A program made the translations under genes and the position numbers. DNA of 58,391 nucleotides from Tissierellia bacterium. GTDB taxonomy: Bacteria > Bacillota > Clostridia > Tissierellales > Tepidimicrobiaceae. This document shows, piece by piece, positions 40,672-53,111 of the stretch; position 1 is the first letter of the stretch, and each line of letters starts with the position of its first letter. The notes beneath the pieces were generated by a model, which was not told the DNA's origin, did not search any database, and was given only the letters and a program-made list of their open reading frames with translations. The DNA is taken from positions 1 to 58,391 of the forward strand of contig JAAYHM010000009.1 of the NCBI GenBank assembly GCA_012735405.1. The letters run 5' to 3'.

Positions 40672-41124
40672 ATGGGCAGAAAGATAAAATTATCATATAT
40701 TTTACTGGGATTAGGAATAGGAATTATTTTAACTAATTTCATATATTATATAAGTCCAAGGATTGAATATAGGGACTTAAGTGATGATGAAATTATTGAA
40801 AAGGCAAAAGATTTGGGGATGGTCTTTGTAAAGGATGCAATCCAAGTTGATAAAGTTGAAGATGACTATGAAGATGACTATATTGATGAGTCAAATGAAG
40901 AAGAGTTAGAAGAAATAGTATTCAAAGTGGAAGAAGGTCAAAATTTAACAAATATTGCTGAAAATCTTTATAGGCTTGGATTAATTGATGACATAAGTAG
41001 CTTTATAAACTATTGTAAAGAAAGAGGGATAACTTCACGTCTTAGAGTAGGAACTTATAAATTAACAACTGGTATGGATTATGAGACCTTAGTTAAAATT
41101 CTTACTAAAAGTTTGGAAAATTAG
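40672..41124 (+). CDS. Membrane-anchored protein with YceG/MltG-like domain
   Basis: N-terminal TM; VEEGQNLTNIAENLYRLGLIDDISSFINYCKERGITSRLRVGTYKL. Confidence 0.7.
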   Translation: MGRKIKLSYILLGLGIGIILTNFIYYISPRIEYRDLSDDEIIEKAKDLGMVFVKDAIQVDKVEDDYEDDYIDESNEEELEEIVFKVEEGQNLTNIAENLYRLGLIDDISSFINYCKERGITSRLRVGTYKLTTGMDYETLVKILTKSLEN

Positions 41125-41144
41125 TATTGTTGTACTATTTTGTT

Positions 41145-41178
41145 GGAAACATTGAAAGGTCTTCAATGTTTCCTTTTT
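41145..41178 (+). terminator. Intrinsic terminator
   Basis: GGAAACATTGAA-AGGTC-TTCAATGTTTCC-TTTTTATTTT. Confidence 0.9.
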
Positions 41179-41306
41179 ATTTTCAAAAAAACAAAACAGT
41201 AAATAAATTATTGTAGTATAATAGATTATAGCATCGAACAAAAACGAAAATAATTGGTTTATTTATCCAAAATGTTGGAAACAATTGCTAAGGAGGAGGG
41301 ATAAGT

Positions 41307-42038
41307 TTGTTGTTAGCAGAAAAAGGACTTGGAGAATTGTATGATGGTTTGTTGTACAATTTTTTGTACAATAACGACATAAATTCTATACACATCCTCC
41401 TAAACCTTTATGATATAGAAATCAGTACTACAAATATATATCCTAAATATAGATGTACAAAAGATATAAGGAAAAGGATTAGAAGACTTCTTTTTCCAAG
41501 AAGGGATAGGCAATTGATTTCCAACAATGTTTCGATGCTGGTACATGAAGATATAGATAGACTAGAACTTGTGTTTTATCTAAAGGGATATTATAATGGT
41601 TATAATGACATTAGATGGGTAAATTTTTTGGAAGATGAGGCTTTAAAAAGAATGGATGAAAATGATTTATATGAAAAAAATTTTCTTTTTCATTATGATA
41701 TATCAAACCGGGATATTCAAAGAGTTATCAAGGACTTATTTCTTTATATAGATTTTAACGAAAAGGAGACCAATACTTTAGATAATTTAATTTCTTCTTA
41801 TTGCAATAAAATTATAAAAAGAAAAATATACAATTTAAATACATACATAGATAAACAACTTACAATAAGCTATAGTCAAAAAAAACCAAATATACAGGAA
41901 GAAGATTTATTGACACATAGACAATTAAGGAATATATACAAGTCCTTAGTGAAGATTATAGAAAAAAATATGATCAATACATATAAAGAAGCCTATTGGT
42001 TTGGAATAAATGACAGGGTTTTGAGTAGATATAAATAA
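41307..42038 (+). CDS. Hypothetical protein
   Basis: 243-aa ORF with upstream AGGAGGAGGG; no family recognised. Confidence 0.7.
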   Translation: MLLAEKGLGELYDGLLYNFLYNNDINSIHILLNLYDIEISTTNIYPKYRCTKDIRKRIRRLLFPRRDRQLISNNVSMLVHEDIDRLELVFYLKGYYNGYNDIRWVNFLEDEALKRMDENDLYEKNFLFHYDISNRDIQRVIKDLFLYIDFNEKETNTLDNLISSYCNKIIKRKIYNLNTYIDKQLTISYSQKKPNIQEEDLLTHRQLRNIYKSLVKIIEKNMINTYKEAYWFGINDRVLSRYK

Positions 42039-42099
42039 ATATGTATAAAATTTTTTAAAATGGAAAAAATATCCCTCAGATAGTAATGGAGGGATATTT

Positions 42100-42681
42100 T
42101 TGAAAAGATATATTGGTATATACATATTTATATTTTGTTTTATATTATTCCTTACTAGCTTTGGAATAGGATATTATTTGACAAGCATAAGAAATGGAAG
42201 GAATTTGGCAATAGAAAATACAGAAATTAGCGGAATTGAAGATTTAGAGATTATACAAGAAGTGGAAAGAATTACTCCTAATACTTTTATTGAAATAAGA
42301 ATTCATTATAAAAAGTGTAACCACAATATAACAAAATTGAATGAAAAAGACAACAATATTGTTAATATGACTGAAGAAGAGTATAAGGCTTATTTAAGAG
42401 AAAATTATCCTAATGTGAAGCTTATAAAATTTTCAAGTAAGGAAATTCTTTTAGAAGAGGAAAGAAACCACCTTTGCCCTAATCATTATATAATTGGTGA
42501 ACATGAAGGAAAGGTAGCTGTATTTAAAATTGACGATAATGGGCAAATGTATCTAGACAAGGTTTTTGCAGATTATCCTATAACTCTGCTTAAAAAAATA
42601 GACCAGGAAAAATTAAGGGAAGGAATAATTGTAGATAGTGAAGAAGAACTATCCGATGTATTGGAAAATTTTATCTCTTAA
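42100..42681 (+). CDS. BofC C-terminal-domain-like protein
   Basis: N-terminal TM; TEEEYKAYLRENYPNVKLIKFSSKEILLEEERNHLCPNHYIIGEHEGKVAVFKID; upstream of ruvCAB. Confidence 0.75.
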   Translation: MKRYIGIYIFIFCFILFLTSFGIGYYLTSIRNGRNLAIENTEISGIEDLEIIQEVERITPNTFIEIRIHYKKCNHNITKLNEKDNNIVNMTEEEYKAYLRENYPNVKLIKFSSKEILLEEERNHLCPNHYIIGEHEGKVAVFKIDDNGQMYLDKVFADYPITLLKKIDQEKLREGIIVDSEEELSDVLENFIS

Positions 42682-42713
42682 ACTAAGTTAGTAATTCTAA
42701 CTTAGTTTTTTCA
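42679..42713 (+). terminator. Intrinsic terminator
   Basis: AACTAAGTTAG-TAATT-CTAACTTAGTTTTTTC. Confidence 0.88.
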
Positions 42714-42763
42714 TTAAAAATTACAGTTAAATATGTTAGAATAATATATATTAATATTGAAGG

Positions 42764-43267
42764 GTGAAATTTATGGTTATTCTCGGTATTGATCCAGGCT
42801 TGGCTATAGTAGGATATGGAGTAATTGAAGTATTAGGAAATAAATATGGTGTTTTAGATTATGGAATTATTACTACAGACAAAGATTTATATATTCCTGA
42901 AAGATTGAAGTTAATTTATGATGAGCTAAGCTTAATCATTAATAAGTACAATCCAGAAGATGTAGCCATGGAAGAGCTATTTTTTAATAAGAATGTAAAA
43001 ACGGCCATAAAAGTAGGACAAGCTAGAGGAGCAGCCATATTAGCTGCTAAAAATAAGGGGCTTGATATTTTTGAGTATACGCCTTTACAGGTAAAGCAGG
43101 CAGTTGTTGGATATGGAAGAGCAGAAAAAAGACAGGTGCAGGAAATGGTAAAAATACTACTTAACTTAAAAACAATACCTAAGCCAGATGATGCTGCTGA
43201 TGCTTTGGCCATAGCAATATGCCATGGTAGCTCTATAAAATATAAGGATATGTTTAGAATGAAATAA
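42764..43267 (+). CDS. ruvC: Holliday junction endodeoxyribonuclease RuvC (start may be ATG 42773)
   Basis: [49 protein letters not shown]. Confidence 0.96.
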   Translation: MKFMVILGIDPGLAIVGYGVIEVLGNKYGVLDYGIITTDKDLYIPERLKLIYDELSLIINKYNPEDVAMEELFFNKNVKTAIKVGQARGAAILAAKNKGLDIFEYTPLQVKQAVVGYGRAEKRQVQEMVKILLNLKTIPKPDDAADALAIAICHGSSIKYKDMFRMK

Positions 43268-43270
43268 AGG

Positions 43271-43864
43271 GTGATAGATTTGTATGAATACATTAAGGGT
43301 AGAGTAGTAAAGATTAAAGATGATTATGTAATAATTGATAATGGTGGAATAGGATATAGGGTATTTACATCTAGGTATTCAATAAATAATATGGATATAG
43401 GAGATACCCTAACTATGTATTTAGACTTAAATTTAAGAGAAGATGGAATATACTTATATGGTTTTACATCTGAAGAAGAATTGAAAATCTTTAATATGCT
43501 GAGGCTTGTTTCTAAAATTGGGCCTAAGGTGGCATTAAATATATTATCAACTTTAACTCCTAATGAAATAAAAAGTGCAATATATAATAATGATATTGAT
43601 TCTTTTGTTAAGGTACCTGGCATAGGTAAGAAAACTGCCAATAGGATAGTACTTGAACTTAAGGATAGAATTAAAGGTGAAGATATTATTAGTGGTATTG
43701 TAGCCCAGGATAAGGATGAAGACAATTTACAAATAGCCATAGAAGGAATGATGTCCTTAGGATATACTAAAGGAGAAGTACTGAAAGTTGTAAAAGATTT
43801 GGATATAAGCCAAATGGATGCTGAACAGATTATAAGGGAAGCCTTAAAAAGGTTTTCAAAATAG
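43271..43864 (+). CDS. ruvA: Holliday junction helicase subunit RuvA
   Basis: YEYIKGRVVKI, LVSKIGPKVALNILS, VPGIGKKTANRIVLELKDR. Confidence 0.96.
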   Translation: MIDLYEYIKGRVVKIKDDYVIIDNGGIGYRVFTSRYSINNMDIGDTLTMYLDLNLREDGIYLYGFTSEEELKIFNMLRLVSKIGPKVALNILSTLTPNEIKSAIYNNDIDSFVKVPGIGKKTANRIVLELKDRIKGEDIISGIVAQDKDEDNLQIAIEGMMSLGYTKGEVLKVVKDLDISQMDAEQIIREALKRFSK

Positions 43865-43884
43865 ATAGAAAGGTATTGATGTAA

Positions 43885-44907
43885 ATGAACAAAAAAGACC
43901 AACGAATAGTTACTAGTACTTTAAGAGAAGAAGACAGGGATAATGAAATTTCACTAAGGCCAAAATGGCTTCATGAATACATAGGACAAGACAAGGTGAA
44001 GGAAAAGCTCAACATATTTATAAAAGCTGCAAAGGAACGAAAAGAGCCTTTAGACCATGTACTTTTATATGGTCCTCCAGGATTAGGAAAAACTACTCTA
44101 GCACATATAATTGCAAATGAAATGGGGGTTAATGCTAGAATAACATCTGGACCAGCAATTGAAAGACCGGGAGATTTAGCTAGTATACTCACAAATTTAG
44201 CTGAAGATGATGTTTTGTTCATAGATGAAATTCACAGATTAAATAGGACGGTAGAGGAAATATTATACCCTGCAATGGAGGATTATGCATTGGATATAAT
44301 AATAGGCAAGGGGCCTAGTGCAAGATCTGTAAGGCTTGAACTATCAAGATTTACATTGATTGGTGCAACAACAAGGGCAGGACTTTTAACTTCTCCTTTA
44401 AGGGATAGATTTGGAGTAATGTTAAATCTAGAGCTTTATGATAATGAAAGTCTAAAAAAGATTATAAAACGTTCAGCTAGCATACTCAATATAGAAATAG
44501 ATGATTTAGGTGCTCTAGAAATTGCAAAAAGGTCAAGAGGTACACCTAGAATTGCAAATAGACTTTTAAAGCGGGTAAGAGATTATGCCCAGGTAATGGG
44601 TGATGGAATTATTACTTTAGATGCAGCAAAGAAAGGATTAGAAATGTTGGAAATAGACGAATTAGGATTGGATGAAGTAGATAGACGTCTAATACTTACA
44701 ATGATTAATAACTTTGGTGGAGGACCTGTAGGAATTGACACCCTTTCTGCTGCCACTGGAGAGGAAAAGGACACTATTGAGGATGTATATGAACCATATT
44801 TATTACAGATAAACTTTATTAATAGAACTCCTAGGGGAAGACTTGTTACCAAAAAAGCCTATGAGCACTTTAATATACCATACAATAAGGATGGGGTGAG
44901 AAAATGA
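43885..44907 (+). CDS. ruvB: Holliday junction helicase subunit RuvB
   Basis: [61 protein letters not shown]. Confidence 0.97.
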   Translation: MNKKDQRIVTSTLREEDRDNEISLRPKWLHEYIGQDKVKEKLNIFIKAAKERKEPLDHVLLYGPPGLGKTTLAHIIANEMGVNARITSGPAIERPGDLASILTNLAEDDVLFIDEIHRLNRTVEEILYPAMEDYALDIIIGKGPSARSVRLELSRFTLIGATTRAGLLTSPLRDRFGVMLNLELYDNESLKKIIKRSASILNIEIDDLGALEIAKRSRGTPRIANRLLKRVRDYAQVMGDGIITLDAAKKGLEMLEIDELGLDEVDRRLILTMINNFGGGPVGIDTLSAATGEEKDTIEDVYEPYLLQINFINRTPRGRLVTKKAYEHFNIPYNKDGVRK

Positions 44908-45116
44908 ATTCTATGGGGAAGATCTTGTTAACTTTTGGAATAGCTCTTACCATCTTTGGCTTAATCATTTTAATAGGTGAAAAATTTGGATTAGGGAAAC
45001 TTCCTGGAGATATTTTTATAAAAAAAGGCAACTTTACTTTTTTCTTTCCAATTGTATCAAGTATTTTAATAAGCCTTTTACTTACTTTGCTATTAAATTT
45101 ATTTATTAGAAGATAA
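44904..45116 (+). CDS. DUF2905 family membrane protein
   Basis: 70 aa, [25 protein letters not shown]; 3' of ruvB. Confidence 0.85.
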   Translation: MNSMGKILLTFGIALTIFGLIILIGEKFGLGKLPGDIFIKKGNFTFFFPIVSSILISLLLTLLLNLFIRR

Positions 45117-45127
45117 GGGGGAGAGCT

Positions 45128-46486
45128 ATGAAAAAACCAATATCTATAATAATTTCAGTTGTAATATTGCTAGGATTTATTTTGCATTATGGTTATGTTT
45201 ATGCAGAAAAAGAGTATGATAATTATATAAAAGTCAGGCTTACATATCCCTTAAAGTCAGAAAGAGAGATTAAACTATATAGTAATGATGGTTTTTACCT
45301 ATACAATATAGATGATATGGAGAATGAAATAGAATTTTTTGATATAAATGAGATCCGTATTGTTGTAGAAGAAGGTGAAATATATATTTTGGATTCGGAT
45401 GAAGAATTGGTTTATTTTTTAGATAATGGTGAGGATTTACTAATTAAATCAAGAAAGGAAAACATAATTAAAGTTGAAGAAATGTATTATAGAGGATATA
45501 TTATGTTTAACACAAGTGGGGACAAGCTTTGTATTATTAATTATCTGGATATCGAAGAATACTTATATGGCGTTGTACCTAGGGAAATGGGTTCATCCTT
45601 CCATATGGAAGCCCTAAAAGCTCAGGCCATAGCATCAAGGACCTATGCTATGAGGAATTTAAACAAACATATAAGTGATGGATACAATCTTTGTGATACT
45701 GTACACTGTCAGGTATATGGAGGATACAACGTTGAAAGTCCTAAAACAAGTGAAGCTGTGGATAAAACAAAGGGTATGATTATAACATATAATGGACGTC
45801 CTATTGATGCTGCTTTCCATTCAAACAGCGGTGGGCATACAGATGATGCAAAAGAAATATGGGGTGGCGATGCACCTTATTTAACTGGTAGAGTGGATGA
45901 ATTTTCAAAATCCTTCCCAAATAGCAGCTGGAAGTTGAATTTAACATCAGAAGAAATAGGCAGTAAATTGAAAAATAATGGCATAAATGTAGGAAAAGTA
46001 TTGGATTTAATTATACTGGATACTACGCCTGCTGGGAGGGTGTCTGAAATTGTAATTGTAGGAACTACAGGCAAAAAAATTATAAGTGGAAATGAATTTA
46101 GAACAATAATAGGTGGTGATACTTTAAAAAGTACTCTATTTACTGTAGATAAGGAAAATAAATTTGATAATGAAATAAAAATTTATTCTATAGATAAATA
46201 TGAGAATAAAAAAAATGTGGCGTTAAACAATATAGGTATAATTGATAAGGATGGAAATATATTGAAGGCAGATAAAATAAATTATATAATAACTGACAGG
46301 GGAATAGAGCATGTAAATTTGGATACTATAGCTAATATAGTTAATTTTACTATTTATGGTAAAGGATATGGTCATGGTCTAGGAATGAGCCAATGGGGAG
46401 CTGAAGGTATGGCCCTTAATGGATATAATTATGAGGAAATTTTAAAATACTACTACAAAGGAGTAGATATAGAATACATGAGGTAA
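45128..46486 (+). CDS. SpoIID/LytB domain protein
   Basis: [68 protein letters not shown]. Confidence 0.93.
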   Translation: MKKPISIIISVVILLGFILHYGYVYAEKEYDNYIKVRLTYPLKSEREIKLYSNDGFYLYNIDDMENEIEFFDINEIRIVVEEGEIYILDSDEELVYFLDNGEDLLIKSRKENIIKVEEMYYRGYIMFNTSGDKLCIINYLDIEEYLYGVVPREMGSSFHMEALKAQAIASRTYAMRNLNKHISDGYNLCDTVHCQVYGGYNVESPKTSEAVDKTKGMIITYNGRPIDAAFHSNSGGHTDDAKEIWGGDAPYLTGRVDEFSKSFPNSSWKLNLTSEEIGSKLKNNGINVGKVLDLIILDTTPAGRVSEIVIVGTTGKKIISGNEFRTIIGGDTLKSTLFTVDKENKFDNEIKIYSIDKYENKKNVALNNIGIIDKDGNILKADKINYIITDRGIEHVNLDTIANIVNFTIYGKGYGHGLGMSQWGAEGMALNGYNYEEILKYYYKGVDIEYMR

Positions 46487-46499
46487 GAAGGATGATACT

Positions 46500-48657
<2,158 letters not shown>

Positions 48658-48716
48658 AAAAGAAGGTTTTTTAAATTTTTTGTTGAATATAAATAAGGAG
48701 AAATAAAAAAGGAGGA

Positions 48717-49034
48717 ATGCATATGGCAAATGCTGGTGCAGCACAAGGTTTAAATTTTAGCGGTCTTATATTACCTATAGCAATTCTTGCAATCTTCTAT
48801 TTTATGGCTATTAGGCCTCAAAAGAAGAGAGAAAAGCAGATTATGGAAATGAGAAGCAATTTAAAAGTAGGTGATGAAGTAATAACTATAGGTGGAATGC
48901 ATGGTAGAATAGTAAAAATTAAAGATGAAATAGTTACTTTAGAACTTGGTGCAGATAGAACTAAAATAGAATTTAGTAAATGGGCTATAGGTTCTGTTGT
49001 TAAGAAAGAAAATGAAAACAAAGAAAATAAATAA
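48717..49034 (+). CDS. yajC: Preprotein translocase subunit YajC
   Basis: YFMAIRPQKKREKQIMEMRSNLKVGDEVITIGGMHGRI. Confidence 0.93.
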   Translation: MHMANAGAAQGLNFSGLILPIAILAIFYFMAIRPQKKREKQIMEMRSNLKVGDEVITIGGMHGRIVKIKDEIVTLELGADRTKIEFSKWAIGSVVKKENENKENK

Positions 49035-49068
49035 CTTCCTTATTTTTAAGGAAGTTTTTACTTTTTTG
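49032..49068 (+). terminator. Intrinsic terminator
   Basis: AACTTCCTTA-TTTT-TAAGGAAGTTTTTACTTTTTT. Confidence 0.88.
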
Positions 49069-49121
49069 TAATAAACTCCACTTACCTTTAATAAATTTTA
49101 ATAGAATAGGAGGTGGAGTTT

Positions 49122-49499
49122 GTGAAGACAAGTGTAATAAGGCGTAGCATAGATATATTAAAGAGTTTAGGACTTGCTTTTTTATTAACTATAATATTAT
49201 TATTAATTTTAACAACATTGCTTACATTTACGTCTTTAAAGGAAGATAATATTACCCTGATTAATACAATAATCATGATTTTGTCCATAGTTGTAGGAAG
49301 TATTAGTCTGGCATTTAAGGTAGATGAAAAAGGATGGCTAAATGGTGGATTAATAGGTATCTTGTACTTTGTAATATTGGTTTTAATAAACTTTTTATTT
49401 ATAAAGCCTTTCATATTTGATATATATACTATTGGAAAGCTGTTTATTTGTTTAATATCAGGTGCAATAGGTGGTATGATTGGGGTAAATATAAAATAA
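49122..49499 (+). CDS. TIGR04086-like membrane protein
   Basis: About 125 aa, 4 TM; between yajC and the SCIFF genes; GTG start at 49122 after AGGAGGTGG. Confidence 0.75.
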   Translation: MKTSVIRRSIDILKSLGLAFLLTIILLLILTTLLTFTSLKEDNITLINTIIMILSIVVGSISLAFKVDEKGWLNGGLIGILYFVILVLINFLFIKPFIFDIYTIGKLFICLISGAIGGMIGVNIK

Positions 49500-49571
49500 A
49501 CTTTATCTCATTATGAATTTGTGGTATAATTTATAAAGCACTCTATTGTTTATGTAGAAGGAGGGTTTTAG

Positions 49572-49712
49572 TTGAAATACATAAGAACTTTAACAGGTAG
49601 AAATCTAAAAAATACTTTAGCAAATGGTGGATGTGGTGAGTGTCAAACTTCTTGTCAATCTGCCTGCAAAACTTCTTGCACAGTAGGAAATCAAAAATGT
49701 GAAAACAATTAA
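49572..49712 (+). CDS. scfA: SCIFF (six-cysteines-in-forty-five) RiPP precursor peptide; not in the ORF track
   Basis: MKYIRTLTGRNLKNTLANGGCGECQTSCQSACKTSCTVGNQKCENN*; 46 aa, exactly six Cys; TTG start after GGAGGG; adjacent to maturase. Confidence 0.95.
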   Translation: MKYIRTLTGRNLKNTLANGGCGECQTSCQSACKTSCTVGNQKCENN

Positions 49713-49717
49713 TTAAC

Positions 49718-49748
49718 AAAGGCAGTGGTTTATACCACTCCTTTTTAA
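49718..49748 (+). terminator. Terminator/attenuator hairpin between scfA and the maturase gene
   Basis: AAAGGCAGTGG-TTTATA-CCACTCCTTTTT. Confidence 0.75.
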
Positions 49749-49772
49749 TTTGTATATAAAGGAGGATTTTTT

Positions 49773-51128
49773 GTGGACATGAAAAATAGAATTCATAAAT
49801 TCTTTTTAAATAATAGATATATAGTGCTTGATGTGTATAGTGGTGCAGTACATGTGGTTGATGGTATAGTATATGACATATTAGATTATTATAAGACTGA
49901 TTCATTGGAAGAGATAAAAGAAACATTGAAAGAAAAATACCATATATCTCAAATTGAAGAAGCTTACGAGGAAATAAAAACACTGGAAAAGGAAGGCCTT
50001 TTATATTCTGACGAGATTGATACCAATAATATTAATTACAATACAGACAATGTAATTAAAGCCATGTGCCTTCATGTAGCTCACGATTGTAACTTAAGAT
50101 GCAAATATTGCTTCGCTTCTCAAGGAGATTTTAAAGGTCAAAGACTTTTAATGGATTTAGAAGTTGGCAAGAGAGCTTTAGAATTTTTATGTGAAAATTC
50201 AGGCAAAAGAAGAAACCTGGAAGTAGATTTCTTTGGTGGAGAACCTTTGATGAACTTTGAAGTAGTAAAAGAACTTGTCTCCTATGGAAGGGAAATTGAA
50301 AAAAAATATAATAAGCATTTTAGATTTACTATAACAACAAATGGGGTACTCTTGGATGAAGAAAAAATTGATTATATTAACAAAAATATGGATAATGTGG
50401 TACTGAGCATAGATGGAAGAAGAGAGATAAATGATATAATGAGAAAAACTATTACCGGTAAAGGAAGCTATGATGTAATACTACCTAAAATCAAGGACTT
50501 TGTTGATAAAAGAGGGGACAAGGACTATTATATAAGGGGTACCTTTACAAGTTATAATTTAGACTTTTCAAAAGATGCCCTTCATTTTTATGAACAGGGT
50601 TTTAAAAAAATATCCATAGAGCCAGTTGTTACTTCTCCTGATATGGATTACGCTTTAAAAGAAGAACACCTGGAAGAAATATTAAGTGAATATGAAAAAT
50701 TTTCAAAAGAATATATTGACATTAAGAAAAAAGATAAAGAATTCCTCTTTTTCCATTTCATGATAGACTTAAATCAGGGTCCTTGTCTTGCAAAAAGATC
50801 CATAGGATGTGGGGCAGGAAGTGAATATATAGCTGTAACCCCTGAAGGGGATATATATCCTTGTCATCAGTTTGTAGGAGAAAAAAAATTTAAGCTAGGA
50901 GATATATTTAATGGTATTACCAATGTTGAAAAAAGGGAAGAATTTAAAAAGGCAAATGTATTTAACAAGGAAGAATGTCATAATTGTTGGGCTAAATTCT
51001 ATTGTAGCGGCGGTTGTCATGCTAATGCATACTATACCAATAAGGATATACTAAAACCATATAAATTAGGATGTGAAATGGAAAAAAAGAGAATAGAATG
51101 TGCAATCTCAATATTAGCAAATCTATAA
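49773..51128 (+). CDS. scfB: Thioether-forming SCIFF peptide radical SAM maturase
   Basis: HDCNLRCKYCFASQGDF (CX3CX2C), FFGGEPLMNFE, CGAGSEYIAVTPEGDIYPCHQFVG, ECHNCWAKFYCSGGCHANAY (SPASM-type). Confidence 0.96.
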   Translation: MDMKNRIHKFFLNNRYIVLDVYSGAVHVVDGIVYDILDYYKTDSLEEIKETLKEKYHISQIEEAYEEIKTLEKEGLLYSDEIDTNNINYNTDNVIKAMCLHVAHDCNLRCKYCFASQGDFKGQRLLMDLEVGKRALEFLCENSGKRRNLEVDFFGGEPLMNFEVVKELVSYGREIEKKYNKHFRFTITTNGVLLDEEKIDYINKNMDNVVLSIDGRREINDIMRKTITGKGSYDVILPKIKDFVDKRGDKDYYIRGTFTSYNLDFSKDALHFYEQGFKKISIEPVVTSPDMDYALKEEHLEEILSEYEKFSKEYIDIKKKDKEFLFFHFMIDLNQGPCLAKRSIGCGAGSEYIAVTPEGDIYPCHQFVGEKKFKLGDIFNGITNVEKREEFKKANVFNKEECHNCWAKFYCSGGCHANAYYTNKDILKPYKLGCEMEKKRIECAISILANL

Positions 51129-51129
51129 T

Positions 51130-51161
51130 AAGACAAAAGGTATCTCTTTTGTCTTATTTAA
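51130..51161 (+). terminator. Intrinsic terminator
   Basis: AAGACAAAAG-GTATCT-CTTTTGTCTTATTT. Confidence 0.85.
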
Positions 51162-51197
51162 TGGCATACGAGTTTAACATATATAGATTACATTGGA

Positions 51198-52976
51198 GTG
51201 ATATATTTGGAAAAATGGTTTTTAAGAAATGTTAAGGGGAATCTAGATGCAATATCAAGACAATTAAATATAAGTAAAGTTTTGTCTAGACTGTTATTAA
51301 ATAGGGGTATTAAAGATCTTAAGCTTATGGATAGCTTTATTAATCCTACTTTGGACAAACTTTACAATCCACGGCTTATGAAGGATATGGAAAAGGGTGT
51401 AAAAATACTAAAGGAAAGTATATTAAATAATGAGAAAATCAGAATATGTGGTGATTATGATCAGGATGGCAATTCTGCAATACTTACCTTATACAAAGGT
51501 ATAACTAGATGTGGCGGTAATGTAGATTATGTAATACCTCATAGAATAATAGACGGTTATGGTATAAATGAAAGGATAGTTGAGGAAGCAAAAAGTGATG
51601 GAGTGGACCTTATAATTACTTGTGATAATGGAATATCTGCTTTTGAGGCAATAGATCTTGCAAAGAAACTGGGCATGAAAATAATTATAACTGATCACCA
51701 TGAAATAAGCTGTACTTATGATGATAGAGGAAATTTAGAGTATAAGATACCTAAAGCAGATGCAGTTATAAATCCAAAAAGGCCTGACTGCAAATATCCT
51801 TTTAAAGAACTTTGTGGAGCTGGTGTAGCTTTTAAGTTTGTACAAGTATTATATGAAGAAATGGGAATAGATGTGAGAGAGTCCTATGAGCTTTTAGAAT
51901 TTGTAGCCATGGGAACAGTATGCGATGTTGTGGACCTTGTTGGTGAAAACAGAATAATAGTTAAAGAAGGATTAAAAAGAATAAATAATACGGATAATAA
52001 AGGCCTTAAGGCCCTTATAAAGGCAACAGGATTAGAAGGAAGAAGGATTAATCCATACACCCTTGGTTTTGTAATAGGACCTTCCATAAATGCTTCAGGT
52101 AGGCTTGATAGTGCAGATATTGCAGTGGAGTTGTTGCTTACTTCTGATGAGAATTTAGCTTATGAATATGCAGAAAGGTTGCATTCTTTAAATGAAGAAA
52201 GAAAATATATGACTGAAAAGGGGATTAAAAAGGTAATTGATCAAATTGAAATGAATGGCTTTAAAAAGGATAAAGTATTTGTCATATATGAAAAGGATAT
52301 CCATGAAAGTATAGCTGGAATAATAGCTGGTAGAATAAAAGATATGTACTATAGGCCAACAATTATACTTACTGATTCAAAAAAGGAAAATGAAATAAAA
52401 GGTTCAGCTAGATCTATAGAAGAATATGATGTGTTTAAAGAAATATCTAAATGTAAAGATTTACTTAATGAATTTGGTGGCCATTCTATGGCAGCCGGGT
52501 TGGCCTTGAAGCGGGAAAATCTTGAAAAATTAAGAATAAGGCTTAATGAACAAGCTGATTTAACTAGAGAGGATTTAACCCCTAAAATATATATAGATAT
52601 GAGGCTTCCCTTAGAATATTTAAGCTTTGAACTTGTTGAAGAGCTTAAGTTATTGGAACCCTTTGGAAAGGGAAATCCAAAACCTTTATTTGGTGAAAAA
52701 AATATACCTGTTGTAAAAGCCTTTAAATTAGGTAAAAATCATAATACCCTAAAATTAATTCTAAAAATGAAAAATGGCAAGACTATAGAAGGACTATATT
52801 TTGGAAATATTGATGAATTTGATAGGAGAATGTCAGAAAAGTTCAGCCAGGCTGAAGTATCAAATATGTATAAGGGTATTAGTAATAATATAAGGCTAGA
52901 TATAGCTTATACCCCCGATATAAATGAATATATGGGTTACAGAAATCTACAAATTATGATATATTATTATAGATAA
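51198..52976 (+). CDS. recJ: Single-stranded-DNA-specific exonuclease RecJ
   Basis: ICGDYDQDGNSAI, VDLIITCDNGISAFEAI, IITDHHE, FGGHSMAAGLAL. Confidence 0.94.
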   Translation: MIYLEKWFLRNVKGNLDAISRQLNISKVLSRLLLNRGIKDLKLMDSFINPTLDKLYNPRLMKDMEKGVKILKESILNNEKIRICGDYDQDGNSAILTLYKGITRCGGNVDYVIPHRIIDGYGINERIVEEAKSDGVDLIITCDNGISAFEAIDLAKKLGMKIIITDHHEISCTYDDRGNLEYKIPKADAVINPKRPDCKYPFKELCGAGVAFKFVQVLYEEMGIDVRESYELLEFVAMGTVCDVVDLVGENRIIVKEGLKRINNTDNKGLKALIKATGLEGRRINPYTLGFVIGPSINASGRLDSADIAVELLLTSDENLAYEYAERLHSLNEERKYMTEKGIKKVIDQIEMNGFKKDKVFVIYEKDIHESIAGIIAGRIKDMYYRPTIILTDSKKENEIKGSARSIEEYDVFKEISKCKDLLNEFGGHSMAAGLALKRENLEKLRIRLNEQADLTREDLTPKIYIDMRLPLEYLSFELVEELKLLEPFGKGNPKPLFGEKNIPVVKAFKLGKNHNTLKLILKMKNGKTIEGLYFGNIDEFDRRMSEKFSQAEVSNMYKGISNNIRLDIAYTPDINEYMGYRNLQIMIYYYR

Positions 52977-53111
52977 TTTGATGTTCCAAAAGTTTTTAGT
53001 GAAATATTTTTAAAATTGATATATAATTTCATTATACAAGGATTAGAATGGGAATTTAGGCTTAAAACTTAGGTTTTAGGTCTAAAATAATAATTAAAAG
53101 GTGAGCATTCG

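Noticed and set aside
43324-43902. 192-aa antisense ORF opposite ruvA
   Set aside because: ruvA is certain; the antisense frame has no motif or start context.
49543-49983. 146-aa minus-strand ORF covering scfA
   Set aside because: The + strand encodes a canonical SCIFF peptide and the start of its maturase; the minus ORF is an artefact.
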